Shown: positions 12,201 to 24,200 of the stretch, in pieces
Position numbering within the stretch: position 1 is the stretch's first letter
How the letters are laid out: the number at the start of each line of letters is the position of its first letter
Position numbers and translations under genes: made by a program
The notes under the pieces: model-generated
Database searches by the model: none
What the model saw: the letters and a program-made list of their open reading frames with translations, nothing else
What the model was told of the DNA's origin: nothing
NCBI GenBank assembly: GCA_902728285.1
Contig: CACVBU010000751.1
Span: 248,001 to 312,000, forward strand
Reading direction: 5' to 3'
DNA: 64,000 bases
DNA from: Clytia hemisphaerica
Lineage: Eukaryota > Cnidaria > Hydrozoa > Leptothecata > Clytiidae

Positions 12201-15200
12201 AGAATGTGTATCCTAGTTAGGATATAAATGGCTTAATTTGGATATATGAAATATTCAAACCTAAATATTTTGAGAACAAGTAAAATCCGCGTCAATCTTA
12301 CTACATGGACTAAGAAGAGTATTTAAAGCGAAAAAATTTTCTCTTTTTAGAGCGGAGTGAAAAGATGTGATTATTTTTTTTTAATTAGCTTTTGGCCAGT
12401 TTAAGTTCTACATGCAGCGCGCCATTTTTTTGTCTGAAAAATGAAAAAAGCTTAGTATCATGATATATTGTTGTTGTCGTGAGCTTTAAAAATATAGTTT
12501 TGGTTTTGTTGATCTTACATGACACGTATTTACATTTACACATGATAGATTGATTAAACATTTTAAAATCGAGAAAGGTCTTTTTTTTACATAGCTGATT
12601 TTCTTTTATAACAAGTTCATTAAAAAAGGCTGTTTATGAAATCTAAAAGTGTACTTACAACAAAACAAGTAAATTATGAAAACATGTTTCTATTAAAGTT
12701 CGAATTATGTTTGTTTACATTAATCTTGAAATAATTTCGACTGTACTGCTGTATATATGAAAACATAATTTTGCTGAAACAGCATAAAATTAAAAAATAT
12801 TTTCTCAGCCCGCTCAAACTTTACCCAAAAAACAGTTGGAACTTATTCAAATAAATAAGAATTTGACATTTTAAGCTAAATTTTGACGCGGATTTTGAAA
12901 TCCAAGTCAAAAATTGGAATTTTGTTCCTTCCAGTCTAATTAGGCTAGAAATTTCTGGCTTAATTAGGCTATCGTATCCAAGTTAGGCCAGAATCGGCGA
13001 ACATAGCCTAATTTGCAATAGTTCCTGACTGATGTACAACATTTGTTTAAAACAATACAACTTTTTACGACACTAATAACAAATATTTTCATTATTGATA
13101 CCCGTTATTAAAAATGCACATGTTATTTGATACAGGCTAGTTTGATCATTCACATTTTGAATCCAATATGGCTGCCGAGGCGAAGTAGAGATTTTCTCTT
13201 TTTTGGAGTTTATTTTGGTTTTGGAAGTTATAATTTTAGAGTTAAAAGCTTTGTTTGTGTAAATTTATGTTAAGTTGTATCTATGGAATGCATCAAGGGA
13301 AAGTTGTGTCTCAGTAGCATGAAATAATGATTCAAATTAAGATTTTTTGTTTGTTTTGATTTTGGCTGATGTTTTTGTTACAAGATCTTGAATTTTTTCA
13401 AGTTTTAACAGGTATTGTCACTTTGGAGCCTACAATCCAGCGCGCCTGCGCTCATCGCGCGCCTTCGCTCCTTGCGCGCCTTAATCTTTTTTGCGCGCCC
13501 TAATTTTTGGCGCGCCCTAATTTTTAGCGCGCCCTAATTTTTAGCGCGCCCTAATTTTTGCGCACCTTATAATTTTTTACGCGTTTCTGATTTAACAAGT
13601 GTCTTGAAAAGTTTCTAAATGCTTGTATAATTCGTTGCAAACCCGTTTCAAATGCAAAGAACCAGACAAATAGTCTGAATCGCAGACCTCTATAGATATA
13701 CTTCCTATATAAAAGAAACATTTTTCGCTAGAGGATGAGCAGAAGCCTACCAGACACAATGCTTTTTCTTGGTTATTTGAATGGAATAAAATTGGAGATA
13801 TTTTTTACGATGGCCCCTAAGGCTCACCACACACTTCCAGTTCTTATAAAATTTGTGAACTAGAACTGTCTAGGGTCATGGCCCAGAAGGCTCACAAGAC
13901 ACTGCGCACTTCTAAGTTTTTTTGTGACGACACTGCACACTTCTAAAAATATTCTAGAGACGCAAAAGTCCCCCTCGAAAGATAGCCGTTCTGGTCAGAA
14001 AAATAGATACCGAGTTGTAATAAATGAGTTGATCATAATAGTGTGAAGAGGCTCGGAAATCCCGAGTTATTTTTCTCGATTTAAAAAACCGAGTTACGAA
14101 AAACCGAGTTACGAAAAACCGAGTTATGACGTCCTTTTTCGGAAATTTTGATGTCAATTTGTACCTTCTATATGACTTCATTCTCAATTTCGTTACTGTT
14201 TTTTGCCCGTGACTTTCAAATTTCGAGTTATCTCTTAACTCAAGTAAGTCCTTCCTTTAAATTTTCGAGTTATTTCTCGTTTTTTAACTCGGTTTATTTT
14301 CGTTTCTTTCAAATTTTCGAGTTATTTTCCTTCCTGTAGATTCTTGGATTCTCAAGTTATTTTGGCTTTCCCGCCCAGCAGAAGGCTCAAAACACACACA
14401 CTTCTAGTTTTCATGCACTAGGGTGGTCCAATGGCGGAAAATGCTAGCGGCGTGGAGGCAAAAAACAAAGTTGATATTTGTTCACTTTTTGCTTCCCCGA
14501 TTATTTACACCCGAAAATTCCCCGATTTTTGCCACTGGGGGTGGGGGGGGGTTTGCTGACCAGCAATTAACTCAGAAGTTTTAACCTGTAACCTTTGATA
14601 TGAACAACTCGGAAATTTTAACTCATTTTGTGTAACTCGACATTCATTTTAAAGACCGAAAAAAATTTCATTGCGCGGGCCGCTCGCTTGAAAATTTCCC
14701 TCCCTGACAAAAAGTCAGAAGTGCGCAGTGTCACTTGAGCTTTCTGGGCCATTGACCCTAGGCAGTTCTAGTTCACAAATTTTATAAGAACTGGAAGTGC
14801 GTGAAAACTAGAGGTGCGTGTTTTGAGCCTTCTGGGCCATCGTAATTTTTGGGGATAAATTTTAGACTTTTCTCCAAATTATTGGAAATAATTTTCATTT
14901 AAAAAATTCAAACGAAATTACAATAATGGTTGGGTATGCAGAAGCAAGAGGATACTATGTATGAAAATCGGTTTTGTAACGGTAGAATACTACATAGGAC
15001 CTTTGAGCGACCGTAGTACAGTGGTAGAGCATCCGGCTACGGTTCGCAAGGTTGTGGGTTCAACCCCCAGCCGGGTCATACCAAAGATTCCCAAAATGGT
15101 ACTTGATGCCTCTCTGATTGATGCTAAGAAACTAAGAGAAGGATCAAGGGTAAGTGGAGAAATCCAGGGATAAAGAGTGGCGCCCTCCCCTACCTTCGGG

Positions 15201-18200
15201 TAGATAGCTATCGAAAGAGGAGCCTTCGGGTCGCCTCCGACTGCGGTCGCAGACTTACTTACTTACTACATAGGAGATTATTTTGACCATACTAAATGGT
15301 TCCGAGTAACTTGTGTTATTTTTTCGACTAGCCATTTTGATTTTTGATTTTTGATTTTTAAAGCACACCTTGCTGTCATTTCTTTTGTATTTCGATCTTG
15401 TTATTGATTTTGTAAAATGTCATAAGAAGAAATCTTTTGATTCAGACTTTACGAGTTAGCATTTTTTTATTTGTTCAAATTTGATTCTATCCTTTGATTT
15501 ACAACTTTGACATGCAAAACTGCATGTACCATTATCTATAAGCGCGCCAGAATTTAAATAATTGAAAACATTTTAACCCTTTGTGCGCCTCTTTGGATTT
15601 TCGTTCACTCGTTGACCAAATGTGGCTAAAAAACGGTCAAAATCTCAAAAAAGTGAATTTCTGGAAAACTTTGGCATTTTTTTACTTCAATGGCCAAAAT
15701 CTCTCCAAAAAGACCAAATTTGCAACTTTTTTGTGTTGATTTTGAAAGTGCATTTCATTTCCATCAACTTAGGCCAAAATGAAGACTTCAAATCGAAAAT
15801 GGGGCTGCTGCTCCTGCATACCCAACCATTATTGTAATTTCATCAAATAACCAAGAAAAAGCATTGTGTCTGGTTCTTTGCATTTGCAACGGGTTTGCAA
15901 CAAATTCTACAGGCATAACTTTTCAAGACACTTGTTAAATCAGAAACGCATAAAGAATTATAAAGCGCACAAAAATAAGGGCGCGCCAAAAATTAGAAGG
16001 CGCGCAAAGGCGCGCAAAAAAGAGCGCAATTTAACAGACTCAAAACTGACTCTGGATAAGAGTTCATACCTCAAGTTTGGCCTTGTTGGTATATAATTTT
16101 GTAGAGCATAAACCATAGAGGTATAAAGAAAAACAGGAGTTGAATGTGTCGGTAATTGGTCGTTAAAGTCTTTTGATTTCTTTTATAAAATGTATCAAAA
16201 GAAATTCTAAGCTCGCCCGATGAAATAAGACTTTTTAGTAGAACTCAAGTTTGCTATGAACATTCTAATAATCAGTATTGAAGATTCTCGCCTTTTAATA
16301 TACGAAAATTAGATAAAAATTCGTCCACGAAGCAAGTTTATGTTCCATTTCGCTATCCGTTCAATTTTGTTTTGAAAAGATATTTTCTCAAGCCAGAAAA
16401 TGAAAAGTTCTTTATAAGCACACACGATTTCAGACTCAATCTGTAGACATAAAGTCGCTGGAGAATTTTGGAGGAAAGTATCAAGCAATAGAGTTCACCT
16501 TAAGGAAAACATTGATCGAAAAATCTTATCATTTGATGAAGGATTGCCAAGTTTACAGGCCTTTTTTTAGTCCAAATATTTTCTTACACTGATGTCAGAA
16601 ACAATGAATCTCGTCTCATCTAATTTCTAACGCTTAAATGAGCCAATAGGATTTCACCTATGTATAAAAGAGCTCATTAAAAATGCACGATATATGAGAT
16701 TATGAGCATGCATACATCGTAACTTTTTTAATCGTAGGGCGAGCTTAGTTACAATAGCATACTTCTCCTGTTTCTTTATACCTCCATGCATAAACCGTGC
16801 AGCTGTGATGAAATATTTCTCATATTTTTGTCGGTTTCGAGAACTTTGGAGGGATTGAGTTTTTGTTTTGGCTTTTCGCAGACCCGGCAGACTCAGTCAG
16901 GCTCAAATATTAGAGAAGATAATTTCAGTTGATAGCTCTTAGATGTCTTGGTGATATATCTTTAAATTGGAGGGAAACTTAATAAATGTTTATAATATTT
17001 TCTTCATTCTTAATGGTTTTAATAGGTACAAACTTTCTCTGAATCTCAAAACTCATTTTACAATGGTTTCTTCTTTCAATTTTCTTATACACGTTTTTTT
17101 TTATTAGAACCTAGTTTATAAGAACATTAAGGCTGAAATTCGTCGAAAAATTAAGAACATCGTAATAACATGCCCAGCCTCAGTTTGGAAAAAAATAACA
17201 AGAAACTACAATTGTTTGCTCTTTTCAAGCAGTTTTAACTGAATTTAGGGATGGATTTTCAAAAATCGAGAGTCAAATATTGTCCAAATTTTACCAATTT
17301 TAAGTGCTCTTTATTTTGCATGATATTGTCGATTTAGAGTAGTCTGAAAAATCAAGAACGTATTTAAGAACATTTTAGGCTGAAGATTTCTAAAAAAATA
17401 GGCATATCCAGGCTCAGCCAAATTTTAGGTGTTCTAATAAAAAAAACGTGTAGTTTCTTTTCCTCAACAAGAGAAAAACAAAAACTTTATTCAATACTAT
17501 TACAATTTGTTGGGATGCAAGAGTATTTTTCATTTATTAAGTTGTTTTCTTTTAGAGTGCTTTCTTTTTTCATGGATTCTTTGCTAAAAAACTTATAAAA
17601 AGAAACGTGTAGCCTTTCAATAAGCAGGCTTCTAATTCTATTTGTTCTGTTTTAGCTACTTAAAAAATAGAAACCTTCTGACCCCCCCTAAGAAGTGAAT
17701 TTAGGAGATCCAAAATTGGGTGACTGATGAATTACTTTATTTTCTGCGATCCAATCATTTGAATAGGAAAATATCTAATCATAATCATAAAGCCGGTTAT
17801 TTTCTAGAAGAATTTTAAAATATAAAAGTCAGTCAAATCATTAGATAAAGAGATTTCAAAGATTGTTTGCAAAAAGGATTTCATCATCGTCATTGCACTG
17901 TAGAGTGTGAATCACTGCTAGGATCGTCGGTTTGTGTTTCAGCTTCACAGTGTGTCGTTTTCTTGGGCACTGGGTACGGAGGTGGTTGTTGTGAAGGTTC
18001 AAAACGTGGAGCGTGCGCGTTGTGTTCCTTTTTTTGCAGCGGTGGCTCTTGCTTGTTAATGTTTTGTTGCGGTGGCGGTGGCTCTTGCTGGTTGATGTTT
18101 TGTGGCGGTGGCTCTTGCTGGTTGATGTTTTGTTGCGGTGGCTTTTGCTGGTTGATGTTTTGTTGCGGTGGCTCTTGTTGGTTAATATTTTGTAGCGATG

Positions 18201-21200
18201 GTTCTTGCTGGTAAACTTTTTGAGACTCTTTTGGTTGACCGTGTGCTTCTTGTGGTCGGTGTTGGCCATTTTGGACATCATTATTGGCTATATTTGGTTC
18301 GCGCTCTTCGGGATTCAAAAGAGGTTGTCTCAACTCGTTTTGCGCTTCGACACGACAACAATGTCTTGTTAAAAACCCAACAAAACTGGGCGAGTATAAA
18401 ATCCATAAATTATTGCACAGAGGAGCTAATGAAAGCAACGCCAGTATCAATCTCAGCTCAACAAAATTCAATTGGAGGTTTAAAAAATGAATTTTCGATT
18501 TGCATGAGAATGTGTCGTCACATGAAACGGGGTATAAATTGCCGATATATTCAGATAATAAAAATGCAGACAATCCACATGTGTAAGCAAAATGAATTAC
18601 AGCAATGTACAATATAACCAACCAATGCAATGATTTAATGTTTCTCCATTTAGTTAATTGAAGGATCGACGTAACAAAGAGTACCAGAAAGCAGATCGGT
18701 AATACTATACAAATAAATACCAAACTGACCTCTGGAGTACCTCCGTTCAAAAGGATAATGAAAAACACAATCACATTAACAAGGATAAATGCAAAAACTT
18801 TGAATGCGATCAAAAAACGAAGTTGGCCATTGTTTTCTTGAGCTCGCGCTCTATACATAACGAGCGCGCGCGCGAATACATAAAGCGTCAAGAAAATAGA
18901 TTCCGACATCACTGAAGCACTTATCACGTTGAAAACAGCAAATGTGAAATGCTGAAAAGGTATACCATCTGCAAGGAAAAGCTCGTAGTAAAGAACGTTC
19001 ATCGTGATAAACGAAACCAGTTGCATGAATAAAGTCTGTTGTAACAAGAAAATGACTGGCTTATCCATGAAAGTGTCATCCATGTTTTGCAAATGGTACA
19101 GATGATACACTTGTCCAATGACAAGGCAAACGTTCAACAAAACGATACCGACGAGATTGAACGCCATCTCACTCACTGTCTGTTCAACTTTGATTTGATA
19201 CGAGCATGGCGGTGGGAAGGTTGTGACAGTTCTGTTTACCCATGGAGGCGTTGGAGAGGGGCATTGTGGTGACACATAAAATGTGACGAAACTGCCCTTG
19301 AATAGCCAGATAATGGCAAATATCAAAGCAGTGAGAATTAAGCCAGAAAGTATGTAAATTTTCATCGTCGCCATGATTCAGTAAGCAAAAGATCACAGAA
19401 AGACTCTTTTTTTGTTTCAACGACAACTCACCGCATACGTACGCACTTTATCTTGCTGCTACTTGTTTTAACAAAATATTTTTTCCTGACGCATGATGGT
19501 ACGAATGTGCGAGCCTTGGCTTCTTTTTGTTTGTATTATTTTTAGAAAAAAGGTTTTGAATTTCAATATGATGAAGGGTCGGTTAAATTCTTTCGCAGTA
19601 AGTATTTCAGGATCTTCTAGCCAAACAAAACGCATATAATAACGCAAAATGGTAGCAAACCTTTGCTTTGTGGGTGGGGGTTATTAGATAGTGACAGAAG
19701 ATGTTAATCCTATATTAAAAAAAAAAAAACTTGAGATGAGATCTTCTTAAAAAATCTTCTTCTTTAGTCCTACTATTGCCCTACCATTCTAGGCAGAAAG
19801 TTGAAGACCTTAGCTTGAAAAAGATTGAGAAAAATTCAGACAGAGACGTTAGGAAACATTAATCTTATAAGTGGGTGTGGCTTTTCCAACACAAAAAGAC
19901 ATCTCAATAAAATTTCCTTTGCCTCCCCCCTTTAGATTTCAAAAAAAATCCGCCCTGAATTTTTTTCTCGTGTTTGTACTCTTTGCTGCTCCTGTTCACG
20001 ATATCTCGGTAAATGAAAAGAAAATATACTTCCATAGAATTAAATGAATGAGTTCATTTATGTAAAGAATAACAAGCAACATGCTGAATGGACCTACCTG
20101 ATGATGAAATCTAGATAATAAGGCAATAAGGAGAAAAATGAAAACAATCAGTCAGACGATATAGCGTTTTGCAAAAATGCATAACACATTAAATCTTATC
20201 ATTGATTGTTGATGGGGGAAGAGGGAAGGGGAGTAGGGAAAATAGAAATAGAAAGTTCCGGTTGCAAAAATCAGTTTTATTGACAATTGAATCATGCTTA
20301 ATGGTGAGATTTGTTATCAATAATGTTTTTGTGTGAAAAAACAAAGAAATAAGGAAAAAGCCAAATGAAAATCTGCAAAAACGGCGATTACCGGCATATT
20401 TCCGGCATTTTCAGCCGGAAAAGAATTTTTCGCAAAACGCAAAAAGCAAACACGGTCATGTTTTGAGCATTGCGAATACGCATCTTTCTGCAAAAAATCA
20501 GAAAAAACTAAGGATGAAAATTCGAGAAAATGTCAAAAAACTGGTTTTACCTGCATATTTCCGGCATTTTCAGCCGGAAAAAAATGTTTTTCGAAAATCG
20601 GGCTCCGTCACATTTTAGGTATTGTCATCTTGCATCAGTGTGCAAAATTTCATAAAAAAATATAAAGTACAGCTCGAGAAAGTCAAGAAATACTGTCTTT
20701 CCGAAAATAGGTTGTTCCGGCGATTTTTGAATAGTACCGGCTTCAAAAATCAATTTTTTTGAAAATTGAAACATACTTGATGGTGGGCATTGCTATTAAT
20801 AATGTTTTTGAATGAAAAAACAACCAATTATAAGAAAAAAATCCAATGAAAATCCAGAAAAACGGCGATTTCCGGCATATTTCCGGCATTTTCGACCGAA
20901 AAAAAATTTTTCTCAAAAATTGGACTCGGCCATGTTTTGGGCATTGTTAATACGCATCTTTGAGCAAAAAATCAGAAAAAACTGATGATAAAATCTCGAG
21001 AAAATGCCAAAAAACCAGTTTTTTCGGCATATTTAAATTTTTTTTTTCGAAAATCGGGCTCCGTCACATTTTGGGCATTGCCATTTTGCATCTTAATGCC
21101 AAAAATCAGAAAAAACTAATGAGCCAATCCTGAGAAAAGCTGGCAACAGACGAACGAACGAACGGACGGACGAACGGACATGGGTCAATTTAAAGGACCT

Positions 21201-24200
21201 CCACCGGGGTACCCGGAGGTAGGTCCAAAAAGTTAATGATGCAACAACTTAAAATGTTAACTATGTCTGAGAGTCGTACCCCTCCCCCCTCAGAAGTAAA
21301 TCATATTTAATTTTTTGTCAACGACGAAGATTTTTACATCAGAAATTCACCAAAGTTGAAATGTCGCTCATTATTTTCGGTATTATTAAATGTGACCATT
21401 ATTACTTACATGACGCCTCCGCTTTCTTCGTTGGCCAGACCGCACACAATATTGCTAACTATCTCGGCCAGTCCATGATCGAAAGCTATCAATGGCAAGT
21501 TCTCCACCCAATCAAAAACCTGGAAAAGAAATAAAGAATAGATTAAGATATTAGCATCTCGCCGCATTTCAAACAACTTAAAGAGCATTACAAACACGTC
21601 ATACAACGGTTCCGTTGTTTCAAGGGGGTCAGTCCTAAAGGTTCAGACATCGTGACGTTTAGAGACGTGGGCTAAATTCTCTTATAATATAGTATAATGG
21701 GGTACTGAAGTACCGAAAAGATGGTATCCTGAGAAAATAATTTGAGAAATTCTTTACTGCATTTTGGTGCTAAAATCTGTAATAATTTTTATCATTTTTT
21801 GAATGTTTTTATTACTATTGTTATTGTTATTGTATTAAATTTCGAAAATTTGGAAAATGGCTTAAAAAATAAAATAAAAATCGGTATTGAAACTCAAGCA
21901 TTTGTACCCTGAATTTGGGAGGCCTCGTATCCTCCTTTAAAACAGAACCAAAAAGCTACCAACCTTTAACAAGAACTTGACGAGATGACCAAAGATGACG
22001 GGGCGTTGTATTGAGCCTTCCAGCAATGTCAAGCAAGGCACAATGGCTTGGTAGCACACGTTTTCTTCGTTCATTTCCAGTGACTTTGTACTAAAAAAGT
22101 AGTGTACAATAACAACTTTTATGGAAACGATTATGGGATTTCATGTACCAAGTGGATAAATCTATATCTTTTTCATATTCTTGCAAAATTATTATGACGA
22201 TCGACTTTAAGGAGTGGTGGTAGTAATTAATACTTTTACTACTAGGGATCTATGTTAAAAATGGATTTTTGGAACCATAAACTGATTACCCCTTCAAAAT
22301 GTGCCAAAACATGTATAATTTCAGAAAAAGTAGAACAAATTTGGTAGAAACCTTTTTTGACTTCCCTACCGGGGCCTTTAAGGCCACGCCCACCTCGGAA
22401 TCTCACTGCTAGGTTGCCTAAAAAAAGAATTCTCAAAAACCTATCAAGTTACCCCTCATTTGAAAGGTAATTTAATGTAGATTAAGAAAAACATCATGAC
22501 TGTGCATCAAAAATGAAGTGATAAGGTTGTAGAGTACATTACATCGCTCTTGAAAGAGGCTTTTTTAGTGTAATTGTGTAATGTCTTAAAAAATTCAATT
22601 CAAAACAATTAATTCATACTTTCATTATATTTTTTGGAAGACCTACATGAAATAAACATAACTGCTTATTTTATACTGATATCATACATTTTGAATCTAC
22701 AGGATCATTTTAAAAATTTAAAAACTATAAAACCAAGGATAAAGGAGCTTTTTGACAAATAAGAAATTTCGTTGCTCTAATCGAGAACAGTCGAAGTCCG
22801 TCAATCTCTCAAACCTTATACTATCCAAAAGATATTTTATGGAGTTTGAAGGGTACTTCCTTTGCTATTAGATTTTAAACCTAATAAATTGAAATTGAAA
22901 TATTTTTGACAACATCTTATCCTCACAGTTCCCAGATATTGGACTTTGATTTTAGTTGTAATTACTTGGTCGACAGATGTCTTAATTATTTCAACTTTTT
23001 CAGGGAATGTCCAGTTGTGTCTGCTTTTATCAGTTCGTGTCATGTATGAAACTGTTACTGGTTGAACCTTTTCTACTACTCCTAAATGTCATTTTGTCTC
23101 ATTACCAATACCTTCATGCCAAAAGGCAATAACATGCTCCCCAATATCACAAGTCTTTGGACTTTACTGCTCCCCAATATCACAAGTTTTTTGACTGTGT
23201 TGTTTCATCCCCTTGACCATGTAAAGGAGAGTTGAGTTCCAATGTTAGTGATTTACTATCATCCCTCTTACCCACATTCCATGTATAACATTTCTAAGAT
23301 CTCCAATAGTAGTCTAAGAACAACAACGTGCAATACTGAAGTAAGAGCTCGAGTTTTCAACATACTCTTCTCCATGGAGAGGTTGCGATAATCTTTTCTC
23401 AAACAAAAGACTGCAGCTGTTCGCTTGAGAGACATTCATGTAATTTTGGCATATTTCACTTCATTTTATACATCATTTTGTTCTTAAGTTTATCATCCAA
23501 GTTTGTTTCTACGTACTTCTTAAGTAATTTCTTCTTCTGAGTTATATGGGCCTGAGATAAGTCTCCAATAATGAGTACTTTTTTGACTCTTCACTCAAAC
23601 TTGCCTTTTTTTTTCAGTAAAGGCTTCAGTTTTCTGCTCCTTGACTTTATCAGCCTATTCAAGTTTAATTACCTTGACTTCTTTGGAGGGTTTTATAAAC
23701 TTTTAAAGTGATTTGGATTTGTTTGCTCAAGAATGTCATGTTTTTATTGAGTACCATTTTCATCATACATGTACTTACTGAGCTCTTGAAAAAATACTGC
23801 TATCCTATGACAAAAAGTCTGATTTACTCAACTCTGTATGATTTTTTTGAAAGTATTGATCAAAGTATAACGATTTGGATAGGGAAATGATTGTAAGAGC
23901 TTAATATACTCAACATGCGTTTTTAGAGGGAAAATCACAAAATCATCATTTTTTAGCAGGCATAACTTTTTATAACCTCATTTTTAGTCACTACTTGTGA
24001 CCTTTTTTGGAATGTGCATGAAATTCTCTTTCCAATGAAGGGTCACATGGCCATCTTTTGACAAAGAAAAAAATCACTCCTAGGGCGGCCCCTTTGAGCA
24101 GTCGGTGGACCCTAAATACCCGGGTAGGGAAACCAAAAATGGTTCCTACCCTAAAAATTGATGTTTTTTCAAGTTTTTATAACCTATGGCACATTTTAAG

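Larger units (their letters stand above)
13438..16030. mobile_element. Large nested foldback, about 2.6 kb
   Basis: Outer arms: GCGCGCC-rich minisatellite at 13438-13570, complemented at about 15960-16025. Next come a block containing CAGACACAATGCTTTTTCTT (about 13752-13785) complemented near 15845-15875, and one containing GAACCAGACAAATAG near 13660. An inner pair (about 13805-13920 and 14715-14850, both with GGCCCAGAAGGCTCA-like sequence) forms a second hairpin. A SINE at 15000-15263 is inserted between. No convincing reading frame. Confidence 0.7.

Noticed and set aside
13438..13570. CRISPR-like direct repeats
   Set aside because: Units are short, without unique spacers, in a eukaryotic intron. 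It is a simple minisatellite. The same holds for the GTCCAGGGG motifs at 49210-49380.
13954..14339. Short frames with repeated TRFFVTRFF or FEFFS-type sequence
   Set aside because: They translate a CGAGTTA-containing simple repeat and are unlikely to be coding.
15003..15075. Functional tRNA gene
   Set aside because: Box A and box B-like sequences are present, but a SINE body, tail and target duplication follow, and no proper cloverleaf can be drawn.
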